From assembly GCA_944320195.1 (NCBI GenBank), contig CALUGP010000013.1, positions 1 to 64,000 on the forward strand: DNA of 64,000 bases. The letters are read 5' to 3'. The DNA comes from an uncultured Prevotella sp. (GTDB taxonomy: Bacteria > Bacteroidota > Bacteroidia > Bacteroidales > Bacteroidaceae). Shown in pieces: positions 42,637-52,005 of the stretch. Positions within the stretch are counted from its first letter, which is position 1. Each line of letters opens with the position of its first letter. Made by a program: the position numbers and the translations under genes. A model generated the notes under the pieces. The model saw only the letters and a program-made list of their open reading frames with translations, was not told the origin of the DNA and did no database searches.

Positions 42637-45072
42637 CTAAATATTAGCAATACTCATTATGTTCGCAAAAACGCCTGCGGCCGTAACACTTGCTCCGGCA
42701 CCATATCCCTGAATAAGCATGGGATACTCTTTATACCGTTCAGTGGTAAGCATCACAATGTTGTTTGAGCCTTCAAGATTGTAAAAAGGATGTCCCTTTT
42801 CAACTTCTTGCAGTGCGACACTAGCATGCCCGTCTTCCATCTTTGCAACAAAACGCCATCGTTTGCTTTCTTTTTCAAGCCGACGACGACACTGCTCGAA
42901 ATCAACATCCAATTGCGGCAGGTTGCTCCAGAAGTCATCCAACGAGCCATTGAAAAGTTCTTCAGGAATGAACAAATGCTTTTCCACATCGTCAATCTCG
43001 ACTTTATAGCCGGCTTCACGGGTCAAAATCACGAGCTTGCGTATGACATCGGTTCCGCTCAAGTCTATACGAGGATCAGGTTCGCTGTATCCTTGTTCTT
43101 TTGCACGTCTTACAGTTTCGGAGAATGGAACATCGGCGGAAATCTCGTTGAAGATGAAGTTAAGCGTGCCGCTCAGCACCGCTTCTATTTTAAGTATGCG
43201 GTCACCGGAGTTGCACAGGTCGTTTATTGTCCCGATGATGGGCAATCCCGCACCTACATTCGTCTCAAAACGGAACTTCACGCCACGTGCCAACGCTGTT
43301 TTCTTAAGCCTTACATAACTACCGTAATCCGACGAGGCGGCTATCTTGTTGGCGGCTATTACCGATATGTTGTGCTCAAGGAACTCTTGGTACAGCGCGG
43401 CCACCTCCTTGCTTGCGGTGCAGTCAACGAACACGCTGTTAAATATGTTCATGCCGATAACTTCGTTCCGTAAATGAGACGTGTCACTTTTCACGGAATT
43501 GTCCAATTGCTCATGAAAGCTATCAAGGTCGATGCCGTCACGGTTGAATATGGCATGCGTACTGCTGGCGATTCCTACAACATTGAGTTTAAGTCTACGG
43601 TTTTGCTTTAATTCCTCATATTGTGACTTGATTTGCTCAATTAATTTGTTGCCAACGGTGCCTACGCCGCAGATGAAGAGGTTGAGCACATTGTATTCAG
43701 ACAGGAAGAACGAGTCGTGCAGCACATTAAGCGACTTTCTCAAACTTCTCCCGTCTATTACGAATGAAATGTTTGTCTCCGACGCTCCTTGTGCGCAGGC
43801 TATTACACTGATGCCACTGCGACCGAGCGTACCGAAGAGCTTACCGGCAATACCCGGTGTGTGTTTCATGTTTTCTCCAACAATTGCAATCGTTGCAAGT
43901 CCGCTTTCCGCATGCATCGGGAACATTGCTCCAGTCTCAATCTCTTTTGCAAATTCAGCATCAAGAACCTTCACCGCCTCATCAGCATCAGAGTCTTTCA
44001 CCGCTATTGACGTTGAATTTTCAGAAGAAGCCTGGCTGACAAGAAACACCGAAATTCCATTAACGGCAAGAGCGGTAAAGATGCGGCGGTTGACACCGAT
44101 CACACCTACCATTGAAAGGCCGGTCACTGTTATCAGAGTTGTCCCGCTTATGCTTGAAATACCTTTAATAACCTTGCAATCATTATCTATTTTTTGTTTT
44201 ATTATTGTTCCCGGACCATTGGGGTTGAATGTATTTTTCACCCTAATAGGTATGTTTTTTATGCACACTGGATAAATTGTGGGAGGATAGATAACTTTTG
44301 CACCGAAATTGCAAAGCTCCATGGCTTCTTTGTAACTCAACTCGTTTATGGTATACGCTGTACGTATAACTTTGGGGTCGGCGGTCATGAAACCATCAAC
44401 ATCCGTCCATATTTCAAGTACCTCGGCATTAAGGGCGGCCGCAATAATAGCAGCAGTGTAGTCACTTCCGCCTCGCCCAAGATTTGTTGTCTCCCCCGTA
44501 TTTTTGTCACGGCTTATGAAGCCTGGCACGACCGCGACCTTCGGCATATCCTTGAAGGCGTTGCAAACCAACTGGTTTGTAAGTTCGCTGTCTAAGATGT
44601 TTTTATTGTTCTTATGTTCCGTACGGATGAATTCTCGTGCATCGAACAGTTTTGCATTCTTTATCAACGTAGCTGTTATGCTGGAACTCAAGCGTTCGCC
44701 ATAGCTGACAATTGCGTTTTGGGTCTTTTCGCTTAAATCATGTATTAGGTAAACACCGTAATAAATACTTTTCAACTGGTCGAACAACGTATCTACGGCA
44801 TTGAACAAGTCTTCACGTTTTTTCGGGTCGGTGATGATTGTGTCGATCATCTGATGATGACGCATTACCATTACGTCAAGCTCGTCTTTATAACGTATGT
44901 CGCCGTTAAGGGCCAATTGGGCGGTTGAAAGCAGTTTGTCTGTTATGCCTCCAAGTGCGCTTACAACGACAACTACCGGCTGACGCTTCGCTTCTTTCTC
45001 AACAATTCTTTTCAAGCATTGAATGCTTTTCACGGAACCTACGGATGTTCCTCCAAATTTTAACACTTTCAT
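42637..45072 (-). CDS. thrA: Bifunctional aspartate kinase / homoserine dehydrogenase
   Basis: 811 aa from ATG 45072 (MKVLKFGGTSVGSVKSIQ). The aspartate kinase domain (1 to about 290) has KFGGTSVG and FISRDKNTGETTNLGRGGSD; two ACT domains follow (about 310-455, with GMSMV-type repeats, here GLSMVGVIGVNRRIF); the homoserine dehydrogenase half (about 460-811) has FICGVGTVGNKLIEQI, VIAANKIAASSDYGSY and AVLSGTLNFIFNE. It channels aspartate to homoserine, and the ACT domains suggest threonine feedback. The apparent extension to 45180 covers the promoter and is rejected. First gene of the thr operon. Confidence 0.96.
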   Translation of the reverse strand: MKVLKFGGTSVGSVKSIQCLKRIVEKEAKRQPVVVVVSALGGITDKLLSTAQLALNGDIRYKDELDVMVMRHHQMIDTIITDPKKREDLFNAVDTLFDQLKSIYYGVYLIHDLSEKTQNAIVSYGERLSSSITATLIKNAKLFDAREFIRTEHKNNKNILDSELTNQLVCNAFKDMPKVAVVPGFISRDKNTGETTNLGRGGSDYTAAIIAAALNAEVLEIWTDVDGFMTADPKVIRTAYTINELSYKEAMELCNFGAKVIYPPTIYPVCIKNIPIRVKNTFNPNGPGTIIKQKIDNDCKVIKGISSISGTTLITVTGLSMVGVIGVNRRIFTALAVNGISVFLVSQASSENSTSIAVKDSDADEAVKVLDAEFAKEIETGAMFPMHAESGLATIAIVGENMKHTPGIAGKLFGTLGRSGISVIACAQGASETNISFVIDGRSLRKSLNVLHDSFFLSEYNVLNLFICGVGTVGNKLIEQIKSQYEELKQNRRLKLNVVGIASSTHAIFNRDGIDLDSFHEQLDNSVKSDTSHLRNEVIGMNIFNSVFVDCTASKEVAALYQEFLEHNISVIAANKIAASSDYGSYVRLKKTALARGVKFRFETNVGAGLPIIGTINDLCNSGDRILKIEAVLSGTLNFIFNEISADVPFSETVRRAKEQGYSEPDPRIDLSGTDVIRKLVILTREAGYKVEIDDVEKHLFIPEELFNGSLDDFWSNLPQLDVDFEQCRRRLEKESKRWRFVAKMEDGHASVALQEVEKGHPFYNLEGSNNIVMLTTERYKEYPMLIQGYGAGASVTAAGVFANIMSIANI

Positions 45073-45138
45073 TTTAGATGATACTTTTTTGAGACCCCTA
45101 AGACAAACAGGGTTATGTTCTCGGTTAAAAATTGGTGA

Positions 45139-45146
45139 CAAATTTA
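45139..45146 (-). promoter_or_regulatory. -7 box (TAAATTTG) for thrA
   Basis: Exact TAnnTTTG on the minus strand, about 67 bases before the thrA ATG. The leader is too short to hold a leader peptide with terminator, and none is seen. Confidence 0.55.
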
Positions 45147-45190
45147 ACAAGAAATATTCTTGCGGCAATGATTTTTTCATATTAAATTGC

Positions 45191-45198
45191 TAATTTTG
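45191..45198 (+). promoter_or_regulatory. -7 box (TAATTTTG) for the secreted hydrolase
   Basis: Exact TAnnTTTG, 18 bases before ATG 45216, divergent from the thrA promoter. No clear -33 element. Confidence 0.55.
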
Positions 45199-45215
45199 CA
45201 GGAAAATACTTGATT

Positions 45216-46397
45216 ATGTTACATTTTAAAGTTAAATGGTGTGTAATTTCTCTCTTTTTGTCGTACTCTTTCAGTACGCATACATCTGCACAAAAGAGAA
45301 ACAATTATGAATTTTATAAAGATTTTCCTGTATATGCAGACAAGATATTGTCGCAGCTTACTTATCCTATGGCTTGGGGAAACAGCAGTATAAAAGACTT
45401 TGACGAATGGAAAAAAGCGGCACGTGAGAAAGTCTTTGAATGCATGATGACACCGCCACCTGCCCCAACTGAATATGGCATGACCCTGCTCAGCGAGGAA
45501 AAGCGTGACGGATATACCGCACGTAAAATTGAGTTCAACCTCTCTGACTTTTATCGCGTCAGGGCATATTTGCTCATACCTGATGGCAAGGGGCCGTTTC
45601 CCGCGATAAACTTATTGCACGACCATGGCGCGCATTTATATATAGGTAAGGAAAAAATGATTAGGCCCTTTGACGATGACTCACTTGTCATCGCCGACGC
45701 CGACCGTTGGGCTGCAAATATTTACGGCGGACAATATTTCGGAGACTTTCTTGCAAAAAACGGATATGTCGTTTTCTCGGCAGGTGCCCCCATGTGGGGA
45801 GAGCGCGGACGCAAAGAAGGAGTTGACCGCAACAAGTATGACATCATCGCAGGCAACATGATGATGTACGGGCGCTGCCTCAGTGCCTTCATGACTTATG
45901 ACGACATCGAGTCAACAAACTTCCTTGCCACATTGCCAGAGGTCAAGCCCGATAGAATTGCTTGTGCCGGATGTTCCATGGGGGCGTACAGGGCTTGGAT
46001 GCTTTCTGCTTTGTCTGACAAAATCGCAGCCTGTGCCGCTGTGTGCTGGATGGTTACAACCGACGTGCAAATGACATGGAAATACGGGCGTAAGGAAAAC
46101 GGAGGGTTTGCCAACTGTATTCCTGGACTCAGGCAATACATGGACTATCCCCACATTGCCAGCCTTGCCTGCCCAAAGCCTACACTGTTCATCAACGGAA
46201 CTGAAGACAAGCTTTTCAAGATACCGGGCGTAAAAAAAGCTTTCAACATAATGCGCAACGTATGGGAAAGCCAAGGAGCCGGCAACAATTTTGAAGCCGA
46301 ACTATGGCCAATTCCACACTCTTGCGGCGTTGAAGCCCAACAGCGCGTGCTCGACTTCTTCGACAATCATTTGAAGAATGCACACGGGCGCAAGTAA
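45216..46397 (+). CDS. Secreted alpha/beta hydrolase (dienelactone hydrolase / acetyl xylan esterase-like)
   Basis: 393 aa from ATG 45216. A signal peptide (KWCVISLFLSYSFSTHTSA) precedes an alpha/beta hydrolase fold: the oxyanion region PFPAINLLHDHGAH, nucleophile elbow GCSMGAYRAWM near residue 254, acid in LFINGTEDKLFKIPG and catalytic His in PIPHSCGVEAQQR. It is similar to dienelactone-hydrolase-like proteins annotated as putative acetyl xylan esterases in Bacteroidales. The true substrate is unknown; a carbohydrate ester is a reasonable guess given export. It has its own promoter and is a single gene. Confidence 0.83.
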   Translation: MLHFKVKWCVISLFLSYSFSTHTSAQKRNNYEFYKDFPVYADKILSQLTYPMAWGNSSIKDFDEWKKAAREKVFECMMTPPPAPTEYGMTLLSEEKRDGYTARKIEFNLSDFYRVRAYLLIPDGKGPFPAINLLHDHGAHLYIGKEKMIRPFDDDSLVIADADRWAANIYGGQYFGDFLAKNGYVVFSAGAPMWGERGRKEGVDRNKYDIIAGNMMMYGRCLSAFMTYDDIESTNFLATLPEVKPDRIACAGCSMGAYRAWMLSALSDKIAACAAVCWMVTTDVQMTWKYGRKENGGFANCIPGLRQYMDYPHIASLACPKPTLFINGTEDKLFKIPGVKKAFNIMRNVWESQGAGNNFEAELWPIPHSCGVEAQQRVLDFFDNHLKNAHGRK

Positions 46398-46452
46398 ACC
46401 GGCAACACTTTCAACCATCAACCCATCAGTCCCATCTAATTGAAAACAAAAC

Positions 46453-48021
46453 ATGATTTCAGAATATCAGCTAAGACTACTTCCGCAACAGGCGGCCAAT
46501 GAAACCACCATAAAGGAGTTCGTCTCACGTGAAAAGGGAATTGACGCAAGAACCATAACCCACGTGAGAGTGCTGCGCCGCAGCATAGACGCACGCCAAA
46601 GAACCATATACGTGGACCTGAAAGTCAGGGCGTACATAAATGAAGAATCTTGTGACGACGAATATGAAAAAGTTGAATATCACGACGTGTCGTCGGCGAA
46701 ACCGGTAATAGTGGTCGGCGCTGGCCCCGGTGGTTTGTTCGCGGCACTGAGGCTTGTCGAACTGGGATTGAAGCCGATAATCATAGAACGCGGTAAGAAC
46801 GTGCGTGAACGCAAGAAGGACATTGCGTTGATAACAAAGACGCAAGCAATCGACCCCGAAAGCAACTATTGCTTCGGCGAAGGTGGTGCGGGTGCTTATT
46901 CTGACGGAAAACTGTACACGCGCAGCAAGAAACGAGGCAACATCCGCAAGATCCTAAATGTGTTCTGCCAGCATGGGGCAACGACTTCTATTCTTGCCGA
47001 CGCCCACCCACACATTGGAACCGACAAACTGCCCCGCGTGATCGAGAACATGCGCAACACAATCATTGGCTGTGGCGGCGAAGTACATTTCCAGACAAAG
47101 ATGACCGGACTTGTAATAACCAACGGCGACACGGTTGCTGGCATAAAGGCCGAGCATCTGCCAACCGGCGAACAACAGGAATTCCACGGGCCGGTAATCC
47201 TCGCCACCGGGCATTCAGCACGCGACGTGTACAGGTATTTCCATGACAACGGCATAGAGATGGAGCCTAAGTCGCTTGCAGTCGGTGTGCGCCTGGAACA
47301 TCCTTCAGAACTAATCGACCAGATACAATACCACAACAAGCATGGGCGCGGCCGCTGGCTGCCGGCTGCCGAATACAGCTTTGTGACCCAAGTAGAGGGC
47401 AGAGGAGTGTATTCGTTCTGCATGTGTCCGGGCGGATTTGTCATTCCTGCCGCCACGGGGGCGCAACAGATAGTGGTGAACGGCATGAGCCCGAGCAACA
47501 GAGGCTCAAAGTGGTCTAACAGCGGAATGGTGGTGGAGATTCACCCCGAGGACGTTGGCGAAAGCAACGACGCCCTATGCATGATGCGTTTTCAAGAAGA
47601 AATTGAGCAAACGTGCTGGCAGCAAGGCAACATGAGGCAGACGGCTCCAGCCCAACGCATGGTGGACTTTACGCGCTCACGGCTGAGCTACGACCTGCCT
47701 GACAGCTCGTATTCACCGGGACTGATCTCAAGTCCGCTGCATTTCTGGCTGCCCTCAATCGTGAGCAAGCGCCTGCAGACGGCTTTCGGTGTATTCGGCA
47801 AAACCAGCCACGGATTTCTTACAAACGACGCAGTCCTCATCGCCGCCGAGACAAGGACATCGTCGCCGGTACGCATCCTTCGCGACACCGTGTCGCTACA
47901 GCATGTACGCCTTGGCGGACTATTCCCCTGCGGCGAAGGAGCCGGCTATGCAGGCGGCATAGTTTCCGCCGGAGTCGACGGCGAACGATGTGCCGATGCG
48001 GCAAAAGAATATCTGGGCTGA
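46453..48021 (+). CDS. FAD-dependent oxidoreductase (COG2509-like)
   Basis: 522 aa. The N-terminal 75 residues form a small domain before the dinucleotide motif PVIVVGAGPGGLFAALRLVE, without the last three residues being diagnostic, near residue 80. Further family motifs are FGEGGAGAYSDGKLYTRSKK, ILATGHSARDVYRYFHDNG and the closing FAD motif GLFPCGEGAGYAGGIVSAGV with DGERCADA. These uncharacterised flavoproteins are annotated as NAD(P)/FAD-dependent dehydrogenases. No neighbouring gene hints at a substrate. It is followed by a dispersed hairpin and then the leucine operon promoter. Confidence 0.9.
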   Translation: MISEYQLRLLPQQAANETTIKEFVSREKGIDARTITHVRVLRRSIDARQRTIYVDLKVRAYINEESCDDEYEKVEYHDVSSAKPVIVVGAGPGGLFAALRLVELGLKPIIIERGKNVRERKKDIALITKTQAIDPESNYCFGEGGAGAYSDGKLYTRSKKRGNIRKILNVFCQHGATTSILADAHPHIGTDKLPRVIENMRNTIIGCGGEVHFQTKMTGLVITNGDTVAGIKAEHLPTGEQQEFHGPVILATGHSARDVYRYFHDNGIEMEPKSLAVGVRLEHPSELIDQIQYHNKHGRGRWLPAAEYSFVTQVEGRGVYSFCMCPGGFVIPAATGAQQIVVNGMSPSNRGSKWSNSGMVVEIHPEDVGESNDALCMMRFQEEIEQTCWQQGNMRQTAPAQRMVDFTRSRLSYDLPDSSYSPGLISSPLHFWLPSIVSKRLQTAFGVFGKTSHGFLTNDAVLIAAETRTSSPVRILRDTVSLQHVRLGGLFPCGEGAGYAGGIVSAGVDGERCADAAKEYLG

Positions 48022-48049
48022 CAACCAACCTGGAAACCATTGCTTTATG

Positions 48050-48084
48050 AAAGACGGCTTTTTACAAAGTGAAAAGCCGTCTTT
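48050..48084. repeat. Dispersed GACGGC hairpin 3' of the flavoprotein gene
   Basis: AAAGACGGCTTTT (48050-48062) pairs with AAAAGCCGTCTTT (48072-48084) around a 9-base loop, 28 bases after the stop; further half-copies follow (AAAAAGCCATC). It could act as the gene's terminator. Confidence 0.8.
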
Positions 48085-48256
48085 TACTTTGCAAAAAGCC
48101 ATCAAATGGAAGCCCAAAGACCGCCAATCGAATTCATGCTGATTTTTATGCGTCGCACATATGGCTGGCATCGGTCATTGACAAGAATAAATTTCTCATT
48201 ATTCACGCCCGTTACGCACAAATTGAAAGTTTTTAAATAAAATATCTTATAATTTA

Positions 48257-48288
48257 TTTGCAACATCCGATATTTATCATTACCTTTG
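48257..48288 (+). promoter_or_regulatory. Promoter of the leucine operon
   Basis: TTTG at 48257-48260 and TACCTTTG at 48281-48288, 20 bases apart, an ideal Bacteroidota promoter. Transcription should begin about 48295, some 15 bases before the leader peptide ATG. Confidence 0.8.
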
Positions 48289-48308
48289 CAACCAAAATCA
48301 ATCAGACC

Positions 48309-48389
48309 ATGACATGCAGCATTAACATATTGCACATTATCGGACTACGACTTCAACATGAGGGCGGAAGTGGCGAAGTGTGCTGTTGA
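48309..48389 (+). CDS. Leader peptide of the leucine/isoleucine operon
   Basis: 26 codons plus TGA. The peptide is MTCSINILHIIGLRLQHEGG then SGEVCC. In the window of codons 5-15 there are four Ile codons (5, 7, 10, 11) and three Leu codons (8, 13, 15), using TTG, CTA and CTT. It starts about 15 bases after the expected transcription start. Its 3' half overlaps the antiterminator arm CGGAAGTG (48365-48372). It has the position, size and codon bias of an attenuation leader, sensing Leu- and Ile-tRNA charging. It is too short for normal gene calling. Confidence 0.7.
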   Translation: MTCSINILHIIGLRLQHEGGSGEVCC

Positions 48390-48444
48390 GATGCATATAT
48401 GTTAAAGCAGAACCTTTCTCACTTCCGGGTGTGAAAGGTTTTTT
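48365..48444 (+). promoter_or_regulatory. Attenuator: competing antiterminator and terminator before leuA
   Basis: Terminator: AACCTTTC (48411-48418) pairs with GAAAGGTT (48433-48440), extended by CAC/GTG with one mismatch, followed by TTTTTT (48439-48444). Antiterminator: CGGAAGTG (48365-48372), inside the leader peptide, is the exact complement of CACTTCCG (48420-48427), which lies within the terminator loop and inner stem. A ribosome stalled at the Ile/Leu codons would leave CGGAAGTG free to pair and block the terminator; one reading through would cover it. Confidence 0.7.
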
Positions 48445-48465
48445 ATTAATCTAAAAACAGTAGAC

Positions 48466-49962
48466 ATGAGTGACAGGTTATTTATTTTCGACACAACACT
48501 GAGAGACGGCGAACAAGTACCGGGATGCCAGCTGAACACGGTAGAGAAAATCCAAGTGGCCAAACAGCTGGAGCAGCTTGGTGTCGATGTCATAGAGGCG
48601 GGATTCCCAATATCCAGCCCAGGCGACTTCAATTCAGTAATCGAAATATCAAAGGCCGTTACATGGCCGACAATATGTGCGCTTACGCGTGCCGTAGAGA
48701 AGGACATTGACGTTGCGGCGGAATCGCTTAAATACGCCAAGCACAAGCGCATACACACAGGCATCGGGACGAGCGACTCGCACATAAGATATAAGTTCAA
48801 CAGCAACCGCGAAGAAATAATAGAGCGCGCCGTGGCTGCTGTGAGATATGCCAAGAAATATGTCGAGGACGTAGAGTTTTACGCAGAAGACGCGGGCCGC
48901 ACCGACAATGAATACCTTGCCCGTGTAATTGAAGCCGTGATAAAGGCCGGAGCTACTGTCGTAAACATTCCCGACACCACAGGTTACTGTCTCCCAAGCG
49001 AATACGGCGAAAAGATTAAATATTTAATTGAGCATGTTGACAATATCGACAAAGCCATAATCTCCACCCATTGCCACAATGATTTGGGAATGGCGACGGC
49101 CAACACTTTCAGCGGAATAGCCAACGGCGCGCGACAAGTGGAGGTGACAATAAACGGAATTGGAGAAAGAGCTGGCAACACGTCGCTTGAAGAAATAGCG
49201 ATGATACTGAAGTGCCACAGGCATCTGGGCATAGACACAAATATAAATACGACAAAAATCTATCCTACAAGCCGAATGGTGAGCAGCCTCATGAACATGC
49301 CGGTACAGCCCAACAAGGCAATCGTCGGGCGCAATGCTTTCGCCCATTCAAGCGGAATTCATCAAGACGGAGTGTTGAAAAACACTGACACATATGAGAT
49401 TATGGATCCCAAAGATGTAGGATTGGACGACAATTCCATCGTACTTACGGCCCGCAGCGGCAGGGCTGCATTGAAGTATCGTCTCAGTGTGCTTGGCGTG
49501 AACATTGAAGACGAAAAGAAGCTTGACGGCATATACCAGAACTTCCTGAAACTGGCTGACAAGAAAAAAGAGATAAACGATGACGACGTCCTGATGCTTG
49601 CCGGAGCCGACCGTGCGGAAGCTCATGCCGTAAAACTTGATTTCCTACAGGTTACTACGGGCATGGGCGTGAAGAGCGTGGCCAGCATAGGGCTCGACAT
49701 CTCAGGCCAGAAGTTTGAAGAGGCTTCCACCGGCAATGGCCCTGTTGACGCGGCCATCAAGGCGCTTAAGAAAATCATACAGAAGCAGATGACCTTGAAG
49801 GAGTTTACCATTCAGGCTATCAGCAAAGGCTCTGACGACATAGGAAAGGTGCATATGCAAGTAGAATACGACGGAAATGTGTATTATGGCTTTGGCGCAA
49901 ACACAGACATTGTTTCAGCCTCGGTCGAAGCATACATCGATTGTATAAACAAATTCAAATAA
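48466..49962 (+). CDS. leuA: 2-Isopropylmalate synthase
   Basis: 498 aa. It condenses acetyl-CoA with 2-oxoisovalerate, first step of leucine synthesis. The active-site opening [18 protein letters not shown], the metal motif [14 protein letters not shown] near 203, [14 protein letters not shown], and [20 protein letters not shown] without the last residue being essential are all present. The C-terminal allosteric domain (about 390-498) is complete, so leucine feedback is expected. First structural gene after the attenuator; leuC starts 23 bases after its stop. Confidence 0.97.
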   Translation: MSDRLFIFDTTLRDGEQVPGCQLNTVEKIQVAKQLEQLGVDVIEAGFPISSPGDFNSVIEISKAVTWPTICALTRAVEKDIDVAAESLKYAKHKRIHTGIGTSDSHIRYKFNSNREEIIERAVAAVRYAKKYVEDVEFYAEDAGRTDNEYLARVIEAVIKAGATVVNIPDTTGYCLPSEYGEKIKYLIEHVDNIDKAIISTHCHNDLGMATANTFSGIANGARQVEVTINGIGERAGNTSLEEIAMILKCHRHLGIDTNINTTKIYPTSRMVSSLMNMPVQPNKAIVGRNAFAHSSGIHQDGVLKNTDTYEIMDPKDVGLDDNSIVLTARSGRAALKYRLSVLGVNIEDEKKLDGIYQNFLKLADKKKEINDDDVLMLAGADRAEAHAVKLDFLQVTTGMGVKSVASIGLDISGQKFEEASTGNGPVDAAIKALKKIIQKQMTLKEFTIQAISKGSDDIGKVHMQVEYDGNVYYGFGANTDIVSASVEAYIDCINKFK

Positions 49963-49985
49963 ATAGTTTTGTAAATACGCATAAA

Positions 49986-51380
49986 ATGAATACTCTGTTT
50001 GACAAAATTTGGGACAAGCATGTTGTGCAAATTGTTGAAGACGGTCCCACCCAATTGTATATTGACCGTCTTTACTGCCACGAGGTAACATCCCCACAAG
50101 CCTTTTCCGGTCTGCGTGAACGTGGATTAAAATGTTTCAGGCCGAAGCAGATATATTGCATGCCAGATCATAATACCCCGACCCATGATCAAGACAAACC
50201 GATTGAAGACCCCGTTTCGCGCGTACAGGTTGACACGTTGAAAGCCAATGCGGAAGAGTTCGGTCTGTCATATTATGGAATGATGGATGAAAACAATGGC
50301 ATAATCCACGTCGTCGGTCCAGAAAAAGGGCTTTCCCTTCCCGGCATGACGATTGTTTGTGGTGACTCCCACACAAGTACACATGGCGCGGTGGGGGCTG
50401 TCGCCTTTGGCATTGGCACCAGCGAAGTTGAAATGGTCATGGCTTCACAGTGCATCTTGCAGCAAAAGCCTAAGTCCATGCGCATAAGCATTAACGGGAA
50501 GCTTGGCAAATGCGTTACCGCCAAAGATGTTGCGCTTTATCTCATGTCAAAGCTCACTACGTCAGGTGCGACGGGCTATTTTGTCGAATATGCCGGCCAG
50601 GTGGTGGAAGACATGTCGATGGAAGGCCGCCTTACTTTATGTAATTTGTCAATAGAAATGGGTGCGCGCGGCGGCTTTGTGGCTCCTGATGAAACGACAT
50701 TCGCATATCTTAAAGATAAGGAATTTGCGCCAAAGGGTGAAGACTGGGACAAGGCTGTGGCCTATTGGAAAACACTTAGAAGTGGAGACGATGCCGTTTT
50801 TGACAAGGAGTTGGAATTTGACGCAGCCGACATAGAGCCACGCATCACCTATGGCACCAATCCGGGCATGGGCATTGGAATCTCAGAATCAATACCGTCA
50901 CTCGATGAAATAGAGGAAAACGGCAAGGCTTCTTTTGCGAAGTCACTTGAGTATATGGATTTCAAACCAGGTGAAAAACTCCTTGGGCGCAAGATCGATT
51001 ATGTCTTTCTGGGTGCCTGTACAAATGGGCGCATTGAAGATTTCAGGGCGTTTTCATCAATTGTAAAAGGCCGTAAAAAAGCTGAAAATGTCACAGCTTG
51101 GTTGGTGCCTGGCTCATGGGCGGTATTCAGGCAGATACGCAATGAAGGTTTGGACAAAGTCCTGAATGATGCCGGCTTTGATATACGTCAGCCCTGCTGT
51201 TCCGCTTGTCTGGCCATGAATGACGACAAGATTCCGGCAGGGAAATATTCAGTTTCTACAAGCAACAGGAACTTTGAAGGACGACAGGGACCTGGGGCGC
51301 GGACAATCCTGGCTAGTCCGTTGGTGGCCGCCGCCGCCGCCGTGACCGGAGAAATCACCGATCCGAGAGAGTTGATGTAA
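49986..51380 (+). CDS. leuC: 3-Isopropylmalate dehydratase, large subunit
   Basis: 464 aa from ATG 49986 ([17 protein letters not shown]). Aconitase-family subunit carrying a 4Fe-4S cluster: [20 protein letters not shown], the cluster Cys in [16 protein letters not shown] and the Cys pair in [17 protein letters not shown]. It isomerises 2-isopropylmalate to 3-isopropylmalate together with LeuD and, if the operon makes citramalate, would also process that. A longer frame from 49941 overlaps leuA and is rejected. Confidence 0.98.
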   Translation: MNTLFDKIWDKHVVQIVEDGPTQLYIDRLYCHEVTSPQAFSGLRERGLKCFRPKQIYCMPDHNTPTHDQDKPIEDPVSRVQVDTLKANAEEFGLSYYGMMDENNGIIHVVGPEKGLSLPGMTIVCGDSHTSTHGAVGAVAFGIGTSEVEMVMASQCILQQKPKSMRISINGKLGKCVTAKDVALYLMSKLTTSGATGYFVEYAGQVVEDMSMEGRLTLCNLSIEMGARGGFVAPDETTFAYLKDKEFAPKGEDWDKAVAYWKTLRSGDDAVFDKELEFDAADIEPRITYGTNPGMGIGISESIPSLDEIEENGKASFAKSLEYMDFKPGEKLLGRKIDYVFLGACTNGRIEDFRAFSSIVKGRKKAENVTAWLVPGSWAVFRQIRNEGLDKVLNDAGFDIRQPCCSACLAMNDDKIPAGKYSVSTSNRNFEGRQGPGARTILASPLVAAAAAVTGEITDPRELM

Positions 51381-51414
51381 CAGTTTTCAAATTAAAGCAA
51401 AACTCAATAGAGAC

Positions 51415-52005
51415 ATGAAACAGAAATTTGGCGTGATAACAAGTACATGCGTTCCACTGCCTTTGGAAAACGTGGATACGGACCAGATAATACCGGCACG
51501 TTTCCTGAAAGCAACCGACAAGTCTGGATTTGGCGACAACCTGTTCAGAGACTGGCGATATGGCAAGGACGGGGCTGTTATAAAGAATTTTGTTCTGAAC
51601 GATCCGACATACAGCGGCGTAATACTTGTCGCAGGAAAGAACTTTGGCTGCGGTTCAAGCCGTGAACATGCAGCCTGGGCTATAGCCGGATATGGCTTCA
51701 GGGTTGTTGTAAGCAGTTTTTTTGCAGACATACACAAGAACAATGAGTTAAACAATTTCGTGTTGCCGGTTACGGTTTCAGAGCCATTTCTAAAAGAATT
51801 GTTCGACTGTATCAACAGTAATCCTAAGACAGAAGTAGAAGTGGATTTGCCGAATCAGACCATCACCAACAAGGCTACCTGCAATAGCGAACGATTTGAA
51901 ATAAATGGATATAAGAAGCATTGCCTTATGAACGGCCTGGACGACATCGACTATCTGCTTGAGAACAAGGACAAGATTGAGGAATGGGAACGACTGAACA
52001 AATAA
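51415..52005 (+). CDS. leuD: 3-Isopropylmalate dehydratase, small subunit
   Basis: 196 aa, normal length. The swivel domain partner of Leu[39 protein letters not shown] (here [20 protein letters not shown]), and [20 protein letters not shown] are conserved. Only 34 bases after leuC. Its last 22 bases overlap the start of the next gene in another frame, so the two are probably translationally coupled. Confidence 0.97.
   Translation: MKQKFGVITSTCVPLPLENVDTDQIIPARFLKATDKSGFGDNLFRDWRYGKDGAVIKNFVLNDPTYSGVILVAGKNFGCGSSREHAAWAIAGYGFRVVVSSFFADIHKNNELNNFVLPVTVSEPFLKELFDCINSNPKTEVEVDLPNQTITNKATCNSERFEINGYKKHCLMNGLDDIDYLLENKDKIEEWERLNK

Noticed and set aside
45073..45200. Possible leader-peptide attenuator upstream of thrA
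   Set aside because: The distance from the promoter -7 box to the ATG is about 67 bases, with no Thr/Ile-rich ORF and no terminator hairpin.
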